Source of the DNA: JBFMEX01 sp040752215 | GTDB taxonomy: Bacteria > Pseudomonadota > Alphaproteobacteria > Rhizobiales > Hyphomicrobiaceae | DNA: 43,512 nt | Direction of reading: 5' to 3' | NCBI GenBank assembly: GCA_040752215.1 | Contig: JBFMEX010000054.1 | Location: 1 to 43,512, forward strand | In this document: positions 31,628 through 39,230 of the stretch, one piece after another | How positions within the stretch are numbered: position 1 is the stretch's first letter | Layout: each line of letters starts with the position of its first letter | Program-made: the position numbers and the translations under genes | Notes under the pieces: generated by a model | Told to the model about the DNA's origin: nothing | Seen by the model: the letters and a program-made list of their open reading frames with translations, nothing else | The model's database searches: none

Positions 31628-32371
31628 ATGTCAAACAAACACGATCACGACCACGGCCACGACCACGACCACGGCGGGCATAGACCGCCGGCGCCGATGG
31701 TCGAGGAGGTCAGCATGTTCGAGATCCTCGAGGTCGCCGTACGCGAGCTGGCGATCGAGAAGGGTCTGTTCAGCGCCGACGATCATCGTCGCTGGATCGA
31801 GTACGTGCACACGCTCGGGCCGCTCCCTGCGGCGCGTCTTGTCGCCAAGGCGTGGCTCGACCCCGAGTACAAGAAGCTGTGCGAGGAGGATGGCGTCAAG
31901 GCCAGCCTCGCGGTCGGCGTCGACTGGGTGAAGAGCATGCCGACCCAGTTCGGCACGCCGAGCGACTATTGCAACCTCCGCGTCATGGTCGACACGCCGA
32001 AGCTCAAGCACGTCGTCGTCTGCACGCTGTGCTCCTGCTATCCGCGCCCGATCCTCGGCCAGTCGCCGGAATGGTACCGCACCCCGAACTATCGCCGCCG
32101 TCTGGTGCGCTGGCCGCGCCAGGTGCTGGCCGAGTTCGGCCTGCAGCTGCCGCCGGATGTGCAGGTTCGCGTCGTCGATTCCAACCAGAAGACCCGCTAC
32201 ATCGTCATGCCCGAGCGGCCGGCGGGAACCGAAGGTTGGACAGAGGACCAGCTCGCCGAGATCGTCACCCGCGATTGCCTGATCGGCGTCGCGGTGCCGA
32301 AGCCGGGCGTCACTGCGAACGCCTCGCGGCCGGTGCTCAAGGCGGCCAACCCCGTCGATCACCATCATTAG
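31628..32371 (+). CDS. scnC: Thiocyanate hydrolase gamma subunit, cobalt-binding
   Basis: The catalytic 247-residue subunit, homologous to nitrile hydratase alpha. The metal-claw motif VCTLCSCYP (Cys132, Cys135, Cys137) has threonine after the first cysteine, as in cobalt-type enzymes; in the family the second and third cysteines are oxidised. SPEWYRTPNYRRRLVRWPR and VADSNQKTRY-like VVDSNQKTRYIVMPERP agree with the thiocyanate rather than nitrile branch. A histidine/aspartate-rich N-terminus (HDHDHGHDHDHGGH) and a C-terminal HHH could bind metal. The cobalt transporter genes about 4 kb downstream fit this need. Confidence 0.95.
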   Translation: MSNKHDHDHGHDHDHGGHRPPAPMVEEVSMFEILEVAVRELAIEKGLFSADDHRRWIEYVHTLGPLPAARLVAKAWLDPEYKKLCEEDGVKASLAVGVDWVKSMPTQFGTPSDYCNLRVMVDTPKLKHVVVCTLCSCYPRPILGQSPEWYRTPNYRRRLVRWPRQVLAEFGLQLPPDVQVRVVDSNQKTRYIVMPERPAGTEGWTEDQLAEIVTRDCLIGVAVPKPGVTANASRPVLKAANPVDHHH

Positions 32372-32385
32372 GGGCGAGTCGAACC

Positions 32386-32757
32386 ATGTCCAGCTCAGAG
32401 CAAGACCAAGCGCTGCCGGTCGTCGACCTCACCCCGATCCCGCTTTTGGAGAGGATCCGGGCGGAAGGCCGGGTGTGGGGTGATCTGTGCGAGCAATACG
32501 GCGTAACCAACCCGGACCCACCCTGGAAGGTCAATGTCGAGGGCATCTGCGACGCGCTGGCCGCGGGCAACTGCGCGTTGCCGGCCCTCGAGCGCCGCTG
32601 GGAAGAGGACGAGATGGCGGAGACGATCTACGCCGACGTCCCCTTCCCCGAGCGCCAGCTGCTCGCGCTCGCCCACTCGATGATCAAGCGGGGGCTGATC
32701 GACGAGAGGGAGCTCGGCGCCCGCATGGAGGCGGTTGGTCGCCGCCTCAACGAGTAG
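32386..32757 (+). CDS. Nitrile hydratase/thiocyanate hydrolase accessory protein (P15K-like)
   Basis: A 123-residue protein resembling the N-terminal half of nitrile hydratase beta, as do activators of this enzyme class. Motifs are PPWKVNVEGICDAL, ALERRWEEDEMAETIY and PFPERQLLALAHSMIKRG. In Thiobacillus thioparus a small protein of this type (P15K) encoded with scn genes helps load cobalt into the gamma subunit. It starts 14 bases after the scnC stop, so co-expression is expected. It keeps two cysteines (ICDAL, NCALP) that could take part in metal transfer. Confidence 0.85.
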   Translation: MSSSEQDQALPVVDLTPIPLLERIRAEGRVWGDLCEQYGVTNPDPPWKVNVEGICDALAAGNCALPALERRWEEDEMAETIYADVPFPERQLLALAHSMIKRGLIDERELGARMEAVGRRLNE

Positions 32758-32767
32758 TGCTCTCCAT

Positions 32768-32794
32768 CCGGCGCGCCCGTCATGAGCGCGCCGG
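32768..32794 (+). terminator. Strong hairpin after the scn accessory gene
   Basis: A 9-bp perfect GC stem, CCGGCGCGC (32768-32776) and GCGCGCCGG (32786-32794), nine-base loop. It lies 10 bases after the accessory gene stop and before the ABC genes. No U tract follows, so partial termination or 3' end protection is more likely than a full stop. Confidence 0.5.
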
Positions 32795-32897
32795 GATCAC
32801 ATTCCTCACCTGCTGATCGGTGCGGGACGTCGACTGATCTACTCGAGGCGGCAACGGCGTCGCCTCACGTCGAGCATGGATGCGACGAGAGGATCCG

Positions 32898-33671
32898 ATG
32901 GAAGAATTTCGTGGCGGTCGCATAGCGGTGAACGATGTCACGCACCGCTATCGCCGCCAGCACATGAACGCCATCGAGGACGTGAACCTCGTCATCGAGC
33001 CGAACAAGACCACCGCACTCGTCGGGCGGTCGGGATGCGGGAAATCCACCCTGCTCGCCCTCATGGCCGGTCTCGTCAAGCCGTCGCAAGGCGAGATCCG
33101 CATCGACGAGGAGCTCGTTCAAAAGCCCTCGCCCAAATGGGTGGTGATGTTCCAGCAGGCCTCGCTCTACCCGTGGATGACGGTCCGCCAGAGCGTCGCG
33201 CTCGGCCTGCGCTTCACCGGCCGCATGAGCGAGGCCAAGACGCGCGTGCCGGAGCTGCTCGAGCTCGTCGAGCTCGGCGAGTACGTCGACCGCAACGTGC
33301 AGGATCTCTCCGGCGGCCAGCAGCAGCGCGTGGCGCTCGCCCGCTCGCTCGCCGTGTACCCGGAGGTGCTGTTCCTGGACGAGCCGTTCTCCGCCCTCGA
33401 CCGGTTCACGCGCGATGCGCTGCAACGCGACATGCGCCGCATCTCGCACGAGATCGGCATCACCATCGTCCTCGTCACCCACGACATCAAGGAAGCGACG
33501 ATCATGGCCGACCGGGCGATCATCCTGTCTTCCAATCCCGGCCGCATTCGCGCCGACGTGACGATCAACCTGAGCGAGCAGGAGAGATTGCAGCCGGGCG
33601 AGGAGTTCGAGGCTGCGGCGCGCGCGCTGCAGAAGAGGTACGAGGATGTCGTCGGCGGCATACTCGAGTGA
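32898..33671 (+). CDS. ABC transporter ATP-binding protein (nitrate/taurine type), probable thiocyanate import
   Basis: A 257-residue cytoplasmic ATPase of the SsuB/TauB/NrtD family. Motifs are Walker A GRSGCGKST, Q-loop MFQQASLYPWM, signature LSGGQQQR, Walker B VLFLDEPFSALD and H-loop VTHDIKEA. The PW in the Q-loop region is typical of sulfonate, nitrate and bicarbonate importers. Position between the thiocyanate hydrolase genes and its binding protein and permease argues for uptake of thiocyanate, or possibly cyanate. The ATG at 32898 follows GAGAGGA. Confidence 0.85.
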   Translation: MEEFRGGRIAVNDVTHRYRRQHMNAIEDVNLVIEPNKTTALVGRSGCGKSTLLALMAGLVKPSQGEIRIDEELVQKPSPKWVVMFQQASLYPWMTVRQSVALGLRFTGRMSEAKTRVPELLELVELGEYVDRNVQDLSGGQQQRVALARSLAVYPEVLFLDEPFSALDRFTRDALQRDMRRISHEIGITIVLVTHDIKEATIMADRAIILSSNPGRIRADVTINLSEQERLQPGEEFEAAARALQKRYEDVVGGILE

Positions 33672-33735
33672 GGAAAGGGATCAAACAACAGGCACAAGCT
33701 GCTCGATCGTGAGGCTCAAGGGGCTGCGAAACCAA

Positions 33736-33798
33736 CTTCGAGTTCGAAGGAGGCGGGTGTACCGTCCAGGATGGGAAGGCCGGGTCCGGCCACCCGGC
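33736..33798 (+). promoter_or_regulatory. Two hairpins between the ABC ATPase and binding-protein genes
   Basis: CTTCGA-GT-TCGAAG at 33736-33749 and GCCGGGT-N6-ACCCGGC at 33779-33798. They lie in a 163-bp spacer before the binding-protein gene. Such spacer hairpins can stabilise mRNA ends and allow higher output of the binding protein; a separate promoter was not identified. Confidence 0.4.
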
Positions 33799-33834
33799 AA
33801 GCAAACCGAGTGTTAGGGAACAGGAGATGGCGCC

Positions 33835-35097
33835 GTGACAGATCGCAAGACGCAGACGTCGGTCGACGATGAGGTGGATCTCAGCTGGGACGACGACTAC
33901 TTCCACTCCGACTTCACCCGTCGGCAGACGCTCGACATGCTCGCTGCGGGAGGCCTCGCCGGGGCACTTTCGATGCTTCCCGGAATGTCGGGCTCCGCCT
34001 TCGCCGCCCCCGAGGATGAGGTCGTTCGCATCGGCTACATCCCGATCACCGACGCCACCGCGCTGCTGGTGGCGCACGGCATGGGCTTCTTCAAGGACGA
34101 GGGCCTCGAGGCTGTGCAGCCCACCCTGATCCGCGGCTGGTCGCCGCTGATCGAAGCGTTCTCCGCCGGCAAGTTCAACCTGGTCCACTTCCTGAAGCCG
34201 ATTCCAGTGTGGATGCGCTACAACAACAAGTTCCCAGTCAAGATCATGTCGTGGGCGCACACCAACGGCTCCGGCCTGGTCGTCGGCGGCCACACCGGCG
34301 TCAAGGACTGGAAGGATCTCGAGGGCAAGCAGATCGCGGTGCCCTACTGGTACTCGATGCACAACATCGTGCTGCAGTATGCGCTGCGCACCTCGGGCCT
34401 GACCCCGACGATCAAGCCCGAAGGCACCGCGCTCGGCCCCAAGGAGGTCAACCTGCAGATCCTGCAGCCGCCGGACATGCCGACCGCGCTCGCCGCCAAG
34501 AAGATCGACGCCTACATCGTCGCCGAGCCGTTCAATGCCATGGGCGAGCTCAAGGCCGGAGCCACCATGCTGCGTTTTACCGGCGACATCTGGAAGAACC
34601 ATCCCTGCTGCGTCATCTGCATGAACGAGAACGACACCAAGCGGAAGGAGTGGACGCAGAAGGTGGTGAATGCAGTGGTTCGCGGCTGCATCTACGCCTC
34701 CGAGAACAAGAAGGAGGTGGCGCGCATGCTGTCGAAGGACGGCAAGGGCTACCTACCGATGCCGGCCGAGGTCATCGAGCGCGCCATGCTGCTCTATGAC
34801 GCCAAGACCTACGGCCCGTCGAAGGCAATCCAGCACCCGGAGTGGGGCAACGACCGGATCAACTTCCAGCCCTGGCCGTACCCCTCGGCGACCAGGCTGA
34901 TCATCGAGGAGATGAACAAGGCCCTCGTCAGCGGCGACAAGACGTTCCTCGCCGACCTGAAGCCGGACTTCGTCGTCAACGATCTGGTCGAGTACGAGTT
35001 CGTCAAGAACGCACTCAACAAGTACCCGGCCTGGAAGAAGGACCCGAGCGTCAATCCGTCCGATCCGTTCAATCGTGAGGAGGTCTTGAAGCTGTGA
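33835..35097 (+). CDS. ABC transporter substrate-binding protein, twin-arginine signal, probable thiocyanate binding
   Basis: A 420-residue periplasmic solute-binding protein of the NrtA/SsuA/TauA type. The N-terminus is unusual: about 27 acidic residues precede a twin-arginine motif FTRRQTLDML, then a hydrophobic stretch ending at SAFAA near residue 58, suggesting Tat export. The mature start VVRIGYIPITDATALLVAHGMGFF is the conserved strand of this family, and IVAEPFNAMGEL is a later family motif. The GTG at 33835 is preceded by AGGAGA. Its stop overlaps the permease GTG start. The ligand is inferred from the locus only. Confidence 0.84.
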   Translation: MTDRKTQTSVDDEVDLSWDDDYFHSDFTRRQTLDMLAAGGLAGALSMLPGMSGSAFAAPEDEVVRIGYIPITDATALLVAHGMGFFKDEGLEAVQPTLIRGWSPLIEAFSAGKFNLVHFLKPIPVWMRYNNKFPVKIMSWAHTNGSGLVVGGHTGVKDWKDLEGKQIAVPYWYSMHNIVLQYALRTSGLTPTIKPEGTALGPKEVNLQILQPPDMPTALAAKKIDAYIVAEPFNAMGELKAGATMLRFTGDIWKNHPCCVICMNENDTKRKEWTQKVVNAVVRGCIYASENKKEVARMLSKDGKGYLPMPAEVIERAMLLYDAKTYGPSKAIQHPEWGNDRINFQPWPYPSATRLIIEEMNKALVSGDKTFLADLKPDFVVNDLVEYEFVKNALNKYPAWKKDPSVNPSDPFNREEVLKL

Positions 35098-35924
35098 GCT
35101 CCGCGAGCGCCATCGAGAACGCCCCACCGGACAAGCCCGCCGCGGACAGTCTTCTCGTCCGCGGCCTCGGGGCCCTGGTTCCGACCGTCGTCGGCGTCTC
35201 CGTACTGCTGGCGGTGTGGTGGCTCGGCGGCTGGCTCATCGCCTCGAACCCGGCGACCGCCAACTTCGCCGGGTTCGCACCGGGCCCCACGCTCAAGCGA
35301 TTCGTAGAGCTGGTGGCCAGCGGTCATTTCCTCGACATGACCATTCCGAGCCTCTACCGGATCGGCGTCGGTCTGTTGTGGGCGATCGGCGTCGGGCTTC
35401 CGCTCGGCATCATCATCGGCTCCAGCAAGCTGATGCGCGCGACGACCAACATCCCGTTCCAGTTCCTGCGCATGATCTCGCCGCTGGCCTGGATGCCGAT
35501 TGCGGTGCTGGCGTTCGCGACCTGGGACGCAGCGATCATCTTCCTCGTCGCCGTCGCCGCGGTCTGGCCCGTCACGTTCGCGACGGCAAACGGACTGAGG
35601 AAGGTCGATCCGGCCTGGTTCAAGGTCGCCCGCAACCTCGGTGCCAGACCGTGGCACCTTCTGTTCGTCGTCATCCTGCCGGCGATCGCCCAGGACGTGC
35701 TGACCGGCATCCGCCTCGCGCTCGGGGTGGCCTGGATCGTGATCGTGCCGGCCGAGTATCTCGGCGTCACCTCTGGTCTCGGCTACGCGATCAACGACGC
35801 TCGCGACACCATCGAGTACGACCTGCTCGCCGCTGTCGTGGTGATGATCGGAATCATCGGCTTCGCACTCGACTACACGTTCATGAAGATGATCGAGAAG
35901 TACAGCTGGGTGCGCGAGGATTGA
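35094..35924 (+). CDS. ABC transporter permease, probable thiocyanate import
   Basis: A 276-residue inner-membrane permease of the SsuC/TauC/NrtB type with six helices. The cytoplasmic EAA-like loop is seen as FKVARNLGARPWHLLFVVILPAI (split by 20-residue limits, FKVARNLGARPWHL then LFVVILPAI). GTG start at 35094 overlaps the binding-protein stop by 4 bp (GTGA). With the ATPase and binding protein it forms a complete importer. Confidence 0.86.
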   Translation: MSSASAIENAPPDKPAADSLLVRGLGALVPTVVGVSVLLAVWWLGGWLIASNPATANFAGFAPGPTLKRFVELVASGHFLDMTIPSLYRIGVGLLWAIGVGLPLGIIIGSSKLMRATTNIPFQFLRMISPLAWMPIAVLAFATWDAAIIFLVAVAAVWPVTFATANGLRKVDPAWFKVARNLGARPWHLLFVVILPAIAQDVLTGIRLALGVAWIVIVPAEYLGVTSGLGYAINDARDTIEYDLLAAVVVMIGIIGFALDYTFMKMIEKYSWVRED

Positions 35925-35985
35925 TCGAGCCAGGAAGACAAGAGTTCGACAGCGAGCCACTCCAATCCATCAAGGAGGAACCAAG

Positions 35986-36177
35986 ATGAACACCAACACG
36001 GCACACGCCCGCACCGCTCAGTCTGCAATCGCTGCGACCGCCGCGCGACCGCTGCAGCTTCTCTCGGTGATGCTGCTCGGCGGACTCATGCTCTACATGG
36101 CCGGCTTCCTGGGCACCGCAGAGGTGCACAACGCCGCGCACGACATGCGTCACACGATCGGTTTCCCCTGCCACTGA
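35986..36177 (+). CDS. cbtB: Cobalt transporter subunit CbtB (copy 1)
   Basis: A 63-residue single-helix membrane protein. The C-terminus AEVHNAAHDMRHTIGFPCH has the histidine-rich tail with final CH that marks CbtB proteins, thought to bind cobalt. A strong AAGGAGGAA lies before the ATG. It is next to cbtA and about 60 bases after the permease. Cobalt is needed by ScnC, so the function fits. Confidence 0.88.
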   Translation: MNTNTAHARTAQSAIAATAARPLQLLSVMLLGGLMLYMAGFLGTAEVHNAAHDMRHTIGFPCH

Positions 36178-36193
36178 CACCGGAGCGAGTGCC

Positions 36194-36982
36194 ATGGTGT
36201 TCTATCGTCTGGTCCTGACCGCAATGTTCGTCGGTGCCGTCTCGGGTCTGCTCTACACGGCGGTGCAGCGCATTCAGGTCATCCCGATCATCCAAGTCGC
36301 GGAGACCTACGAGGACAATCCGGGTGGTCCCGCGGCTGCCGCACCGGCGGGCAAGCAGGAGGAGGCGGCGGCTCACAGCCACGCCACGCACTCCCACCAC
36401 GCGCACGACGAGGCGAGCACTTGGGAGCCTGAGGAGGGCATCGAGCGCACGGCCTACACGTGGCTCACTAACACGTTGACAGCCATCGGTCTCGCCATGG
36501 TGCTCGTGGCCCTGATGGTTGCGACCCGAGGCGCCAGCACCCTCTCCAGCTTGACCTGGCTGCAAGGGCTGGCCTGGGGCCTCGCGGGATATGGTGCTTT
36601 CTTCGTCGCACCCGCGCTCGGCCTGCCGCCGGAGATCCCAGGCACCGCATCGCCTGCTTTGGAGGACCGCCAACTCTGGTGGATCATGGCCGTCGGCTTC
36701 ACTGCGGCAGGGCTGCTCGGCGCCGCGTTCATCAAGTCCCCCTGGCGATGGGCGGCGCTGCTGCTGCTCGTTGTACCCCATCTCGTCGGCGCGCCGCATC
36801 TCGATCCAGGCGACTCCCATTTCCCGACCCACCCGCCGGCCGTCGCGGCGGAGCTGACGAAGCTCACCTGGCAATTCGTCGGCGCCACGGCGCTCGCCAA
36901 CGCTGCGCTTTGGCTGACGCTCGGGCTCACCTCGGTATGGGCGCTGCGCCGCTTCGTAGCGCCCGTCGACACCCACTCCTGA
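36194..36982 (+). CDS. cbtA: Cobalt transporter subunit CbtA
   Basis: A 262-residue membrane protein with six predicted helices of the CbtA family, which with CbtB is predicted to import cobalt. An N-terminal loop after helix 1 has a histidine-rich segment HSHATHSHHAHDE (61-73), and VPHLVGAPHLDPGDSHFPTHP adds further potential ligands. CbtAB genes are usually under a cobalamin riboswitch; none is recognisable here, which suggests they are expressed with the scn locus for SCNase rather than for cobalamin. It starts 17 bases after cbtB. Confidence 0.87.
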   Translation: MVFYRLVLTAMFVGAVSGLLYTAVQRIQVIPIIQVAETYEDNPGGPAAAAPAGKQEEAAAHSHATHSHHAHDEASTWEPEEGIERTAYTWLTNTLTAIGLAMVLVALMVATRGASTLSSLTWLQGLAWGLAGYGAFFVAPALGLPPEIPGTASPALEDRQLWWIMAVGFTAAGLLGAAFIKSPWRWAALLLLVVPHLVGAPHLDPGDSHFPTHPPAVAAELTKLTWQFVGATALANAALWLTLGLTSVWALRRFVAPVDTHS

Positions 36983-37001
36983 AGCAGAAGGACCAACGCC
37001 C

Positions 37002-37193
37002 ATGAATGACAAAGTCCGCATCGCTGCCCTGGCGCAGCCCGCCGCCACGGCTGTCTCCTCGCGCCCACTTCATCTGCTTTCGGTGATGCTCCTCGGCGGC
37101 CTCATGATCTACATGGCCGGCTTCCTGGGCACTGCCGAGGTACACAACGCGGCGCACGACATGCGCCACAGCATCGGCTTCCCCTGCCACTAG
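37002..37193 (+). CDS. Cobalt transporter subunit CbtB (copy 2)
   Basis: A second 63-residue CbtB. The last 38 residues are nearly the same as copy 1 (LLSVMLLGGLM, MAGFLGTAEVHNAAHDMRH), while the N-terminal 22 residues differ. The DNA of the shared part is also similar, mostly with third-position changes, so this is a duplication that has been kept under selection. It follows cbtA by about 20 bases. Confidence 0.86.
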   Translation: MNDKVRIAALAQPAATAVSSRPLHLLSVMLLGGLMIYMAGFLGTAEVHNAAHDMRHSIGFPCH

Positions 37194-37361
37194 GGAGCCA
37201 GCGCGTGGCCGTGGCCTCGCTCGGGCGCAGCTCGCACCCGGCAGGGAGCCACGCCAGAGTGAGACTTGAGGGAGAGCAGGCGGTGTCGCCGGCGCGACAT
37301 CACGCTGGGCCCATCACGCTCGGCAATGCCTCGTGGCAGTAGAGAGGAACCGCACACCCCA

Positions 37362-37751
37362 ATGTCCAGGCCCATGTACATCGTCTGTGTGTCCGGCACG
37401 CACGAGAAGCTGCACATGGCAGGCATGTTCGCCTCTGTGGCGGTCGCCTGCGATATTCCCGTGACCGTGTTCTTCTCGATGAACGCGCTGCTGCCGTTCG
37501 TGAAGGGCCGCAGCGCCGATGTCCCGGCGGAGGGCGAGTTCTCCACCCTGCTGAAGACCAAGGGCGTACCGCCATTCAAGACCCTGTTCGAGCAGGCGAC
37601 CGAGCTCGGCGACGCCAAGCTGCTGCCCTGCTCGATGGCGGTCGACCTTCTGAAGATCGAGGATGCCGATCTCGATCCTGCGTTCGGCCCACCGACCGGT
37701 CTGACCCACTTCCTGACCATGGCAGAGGACGGGCAGCTGCTCACCTTCTGA
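37362..37751 (+). CDS. DsrE family protein (second copy type)
   Basis: A 129-residue DsrE-fold protein distinct from the one at 26843. It has three cysteines, Cys9, Cys30 and Cys90; the last, in LLPCSMAVDLLKI, is at the position of the family persulfide cysteine. It is followed 40 bases later by a TusA gene, and then an SQR-like gene, so it likely exchanges sulfane sulfur with these. The ATG at 37362 has only a distant AGAGGA; another start nearby is possible. The 168 bp before it hold no credible gene. Confidence 0.8.
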   Translation: MSRPMYIVCVSGTHEKLHMAGMFASVAVACDIPVTVFFSMNALLPFVKGRSADVPAEGEFSTLLKTKGVPPFKTLFEQATELGDAKLLPCSMAVDLLKIEDADLDPAFGPPTGLTHFLTMAEDGQLLTF

Positions 37752-37791
37752 AAGACCAGCCGGCAAACAGATCAGTCAGGAGACCAAGACG

Positions 37792-38022
37792 ATGAGCGCC
37801 ACCAAGACCGTCGATGCCCGCAACACCTATTGCCCCGGGCCGCTGATGGAGCTGATCCGCAACATGAAGCAGGCGACCGTCGGCGACGTGCTCGAGCTGC
37901 TCTCGACCGACAAGGGCACCGCGACCGACGTGCCCCAGTGGGTCGCCAAGTCCGGGCACGAAATCGTCAGCAGCGAGCAGGTCGGCGACACCTGGCACAT
38001 CAAGGTGAAGAAGACGAAGTAG
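37792..38022 (+). CDS. tusA: TusA family sulfurtransferase (second copy)
   Basis: A 76-residue TusA-fold protein with the active cysteine in NTYCPGPLMELI (Cys14). The CPGP motif is the variant often seen in sulfur-oxidation loci with DsrE and Hdr or SQR proteins, while the other copy has CPLP. AGGAGA precedes the ATG. It is placed between DsrE and the SQR-like gene. Confidence 0.9.
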   Translation: MSATKTVDARNTYCPGPLMELIRNMKQATVGDVLELLSTDKGTATDVPQWVAKSGHEIVSSEQVGDTWHIKVKKTK

Positions 38023-38086
38023 GCGACTGCGTCGCACATGGGCAGCGGGCGCCGCGAACGGCGCGTCCTATTCAAGGGAGAGTGCG

Positions 38087-39220
38087 GTGAAAATCCTCGT
38101 GGTCGGCGGCGGAACCGGCGGCACCATCGTCGCCAACAATCTGGCCCGGCGTCTCTCCAGGGAGATCGGCTCCGGCAAAGTGGAGATCACCCTGCTGTCG
38201 GCATCCTACCGGCACATGTACCAGCCGGGGCTGCTGTACGTCGCGTTCGGCCAGATGATGCCTGACGAGCTCTATCGCGACCAGGCCTCGCTGCTCGAGA
38301 GCTCGATCGACTTCCAGGTCGACCCGGTCGAGAAGTTCGATCTCGACCGCAACCAGGTGACCGCGAAGAGCGGCAAGGTCTACAGATACGACATCCTCGT
38401 GATCGCCACCGGCTCGCGCATGGTGCCGGAGGAGATCCCCGGCATGAACGAGGGCGCCGACTTCTTCTACACCGAGGAATCCGCGATCAAGCTCTACAAG
38501 AAGCTGCGCGAGTTCAAGGGCGGCCGCGTCGCCATCACCGTCGGCGTGCCCCACAAGTGCCCGATCGCCCCGGTCGAGCTGGTGTTCGCGCTCCATGATT
38601 TCTTCAAGATGCGCGGTATCCGCGATCAAGTGCACATCAAGTACCATTACCCGATCAACCGCATCCACAGCATCGAGAACGTCGCCATATGGGCGACGCC
38701 CGAGTTCGACCGGATGGGGATCGAGTACGAGACCCTGTTCAACGTCAAGGAGGTCGATCCCAAGCGCAAGGTCGTCAGAAGCGAGGAGGACACCGAGTCG
38801 GAGTACGACCTCCTGATCTCGATCCCCGAGCACCGCGGCATGCCGGTGATCGAGCGCGACAAGCTCGGCGAGAGCGGCTGGATCCCGACCGATCGTCATC
38901 AGCTGAAGATGGAGGGCCGCGACAACGTCTACGTCGTCGGCGACACCACCAATCTCCCCGTCAGCAAGACCGGCTCGGCGGCCCACTTCGAGGCCGAGGT
39001 GATCGCCGAGAACATCGCCTCGCTGATCAAGATCGGCACGCCTGTGCGCGACTACGACGGCAAGGTCTACTGCTTCATCGAGGCCGGCCACGACAAGGCG
39101 ACCTACGCGATGTTCAACTACTACAATCCGCCCGACCTGAAGCCGCCGAACAAGTCGATGCACTGGTTCAAGACGTCCTATAACCAGATGTACTGGACCA
39201 GCGTCCGCGGCCTACTGTGA
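38087..39220 (+). CDS. SQR-like FAD-dependent oxidoreductase
   Basis: A 377-residue flavoprotein of the sulfide:quinone oxidoreductase/flavocytochrome c family. Visible are the FAD fold KILVVGGGTGGTIVANNLA, the RHMYQPG loop (42-48), ILVIATGSRMVPEEIPG and VYVVGDTTNLPVSKTGSAAH near the flavin. Only two cysteines are present, Cys158 in GVPHKCPIAPVE and Cys329 in KVYCFIEAG, which could form the redox pair; a third family cysteine is absent. The C-terminus has HWFKTSYNQMYW, fit for membrane association. It probably moves electrons from sulfide or a protein persulfide to quinone. The GTG at 38087 follows AAGGGAGAG. Confidence 0.82.
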   Translation: MKILVVGGGTGGTIVANNLARRLSREIGSGKVEITLLSASYRHMYQPGLLYVAFGQMMPDELYRDQASLLESSIDFQVDPVEKFDLDRNQVTAKSGKVYRYDILVIATGSRMVPEEIPGMNEGADFFYTEESAIKLYKKLREFKGGRVAITVGVPHKCPIAPVELVFALHDFFKMRGIRDQVHIKYHYPINRIHSIENVAIWATPEFDRMGIEYETLFNVKEVDPKRKVVRSEEDTESEYDLLISIPEHRGMPVIERDKLGESGWIPTDRHQLKMEGRDNVYVVGDTTNLPVSKTGSAAHFEAEVIAENIASLIKIGTPVRDYDGKVYCFIEAGHDKATYAMFNYYNPPDLKPPNKSMHWFKTSYNQMYWTSVRGLL

Positions 39221-39230
39221 GAGCAAAGCA

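Noticed and set aside
30764..32368. Minus-strand open frames over the scn genes
   Set aside because: They are shadows of the strongly recognised scnB, scnA and scnC reading frames.
35925..35985. Cobalamin riboswitch before the cbt genes
   Set aside because: The gap from the permease is only about 60 bases, too short for a full cobalamin aptamer, and no B12-box-like sequence was seen.
37201..37252. Inverted repeat GCGTGGC/GCCACGC after the second cbtB
   Set aside because: Seven-base arms 38 bases apart in GC-rich sequence are expected by chance, and no U tract or gene context supports a function.
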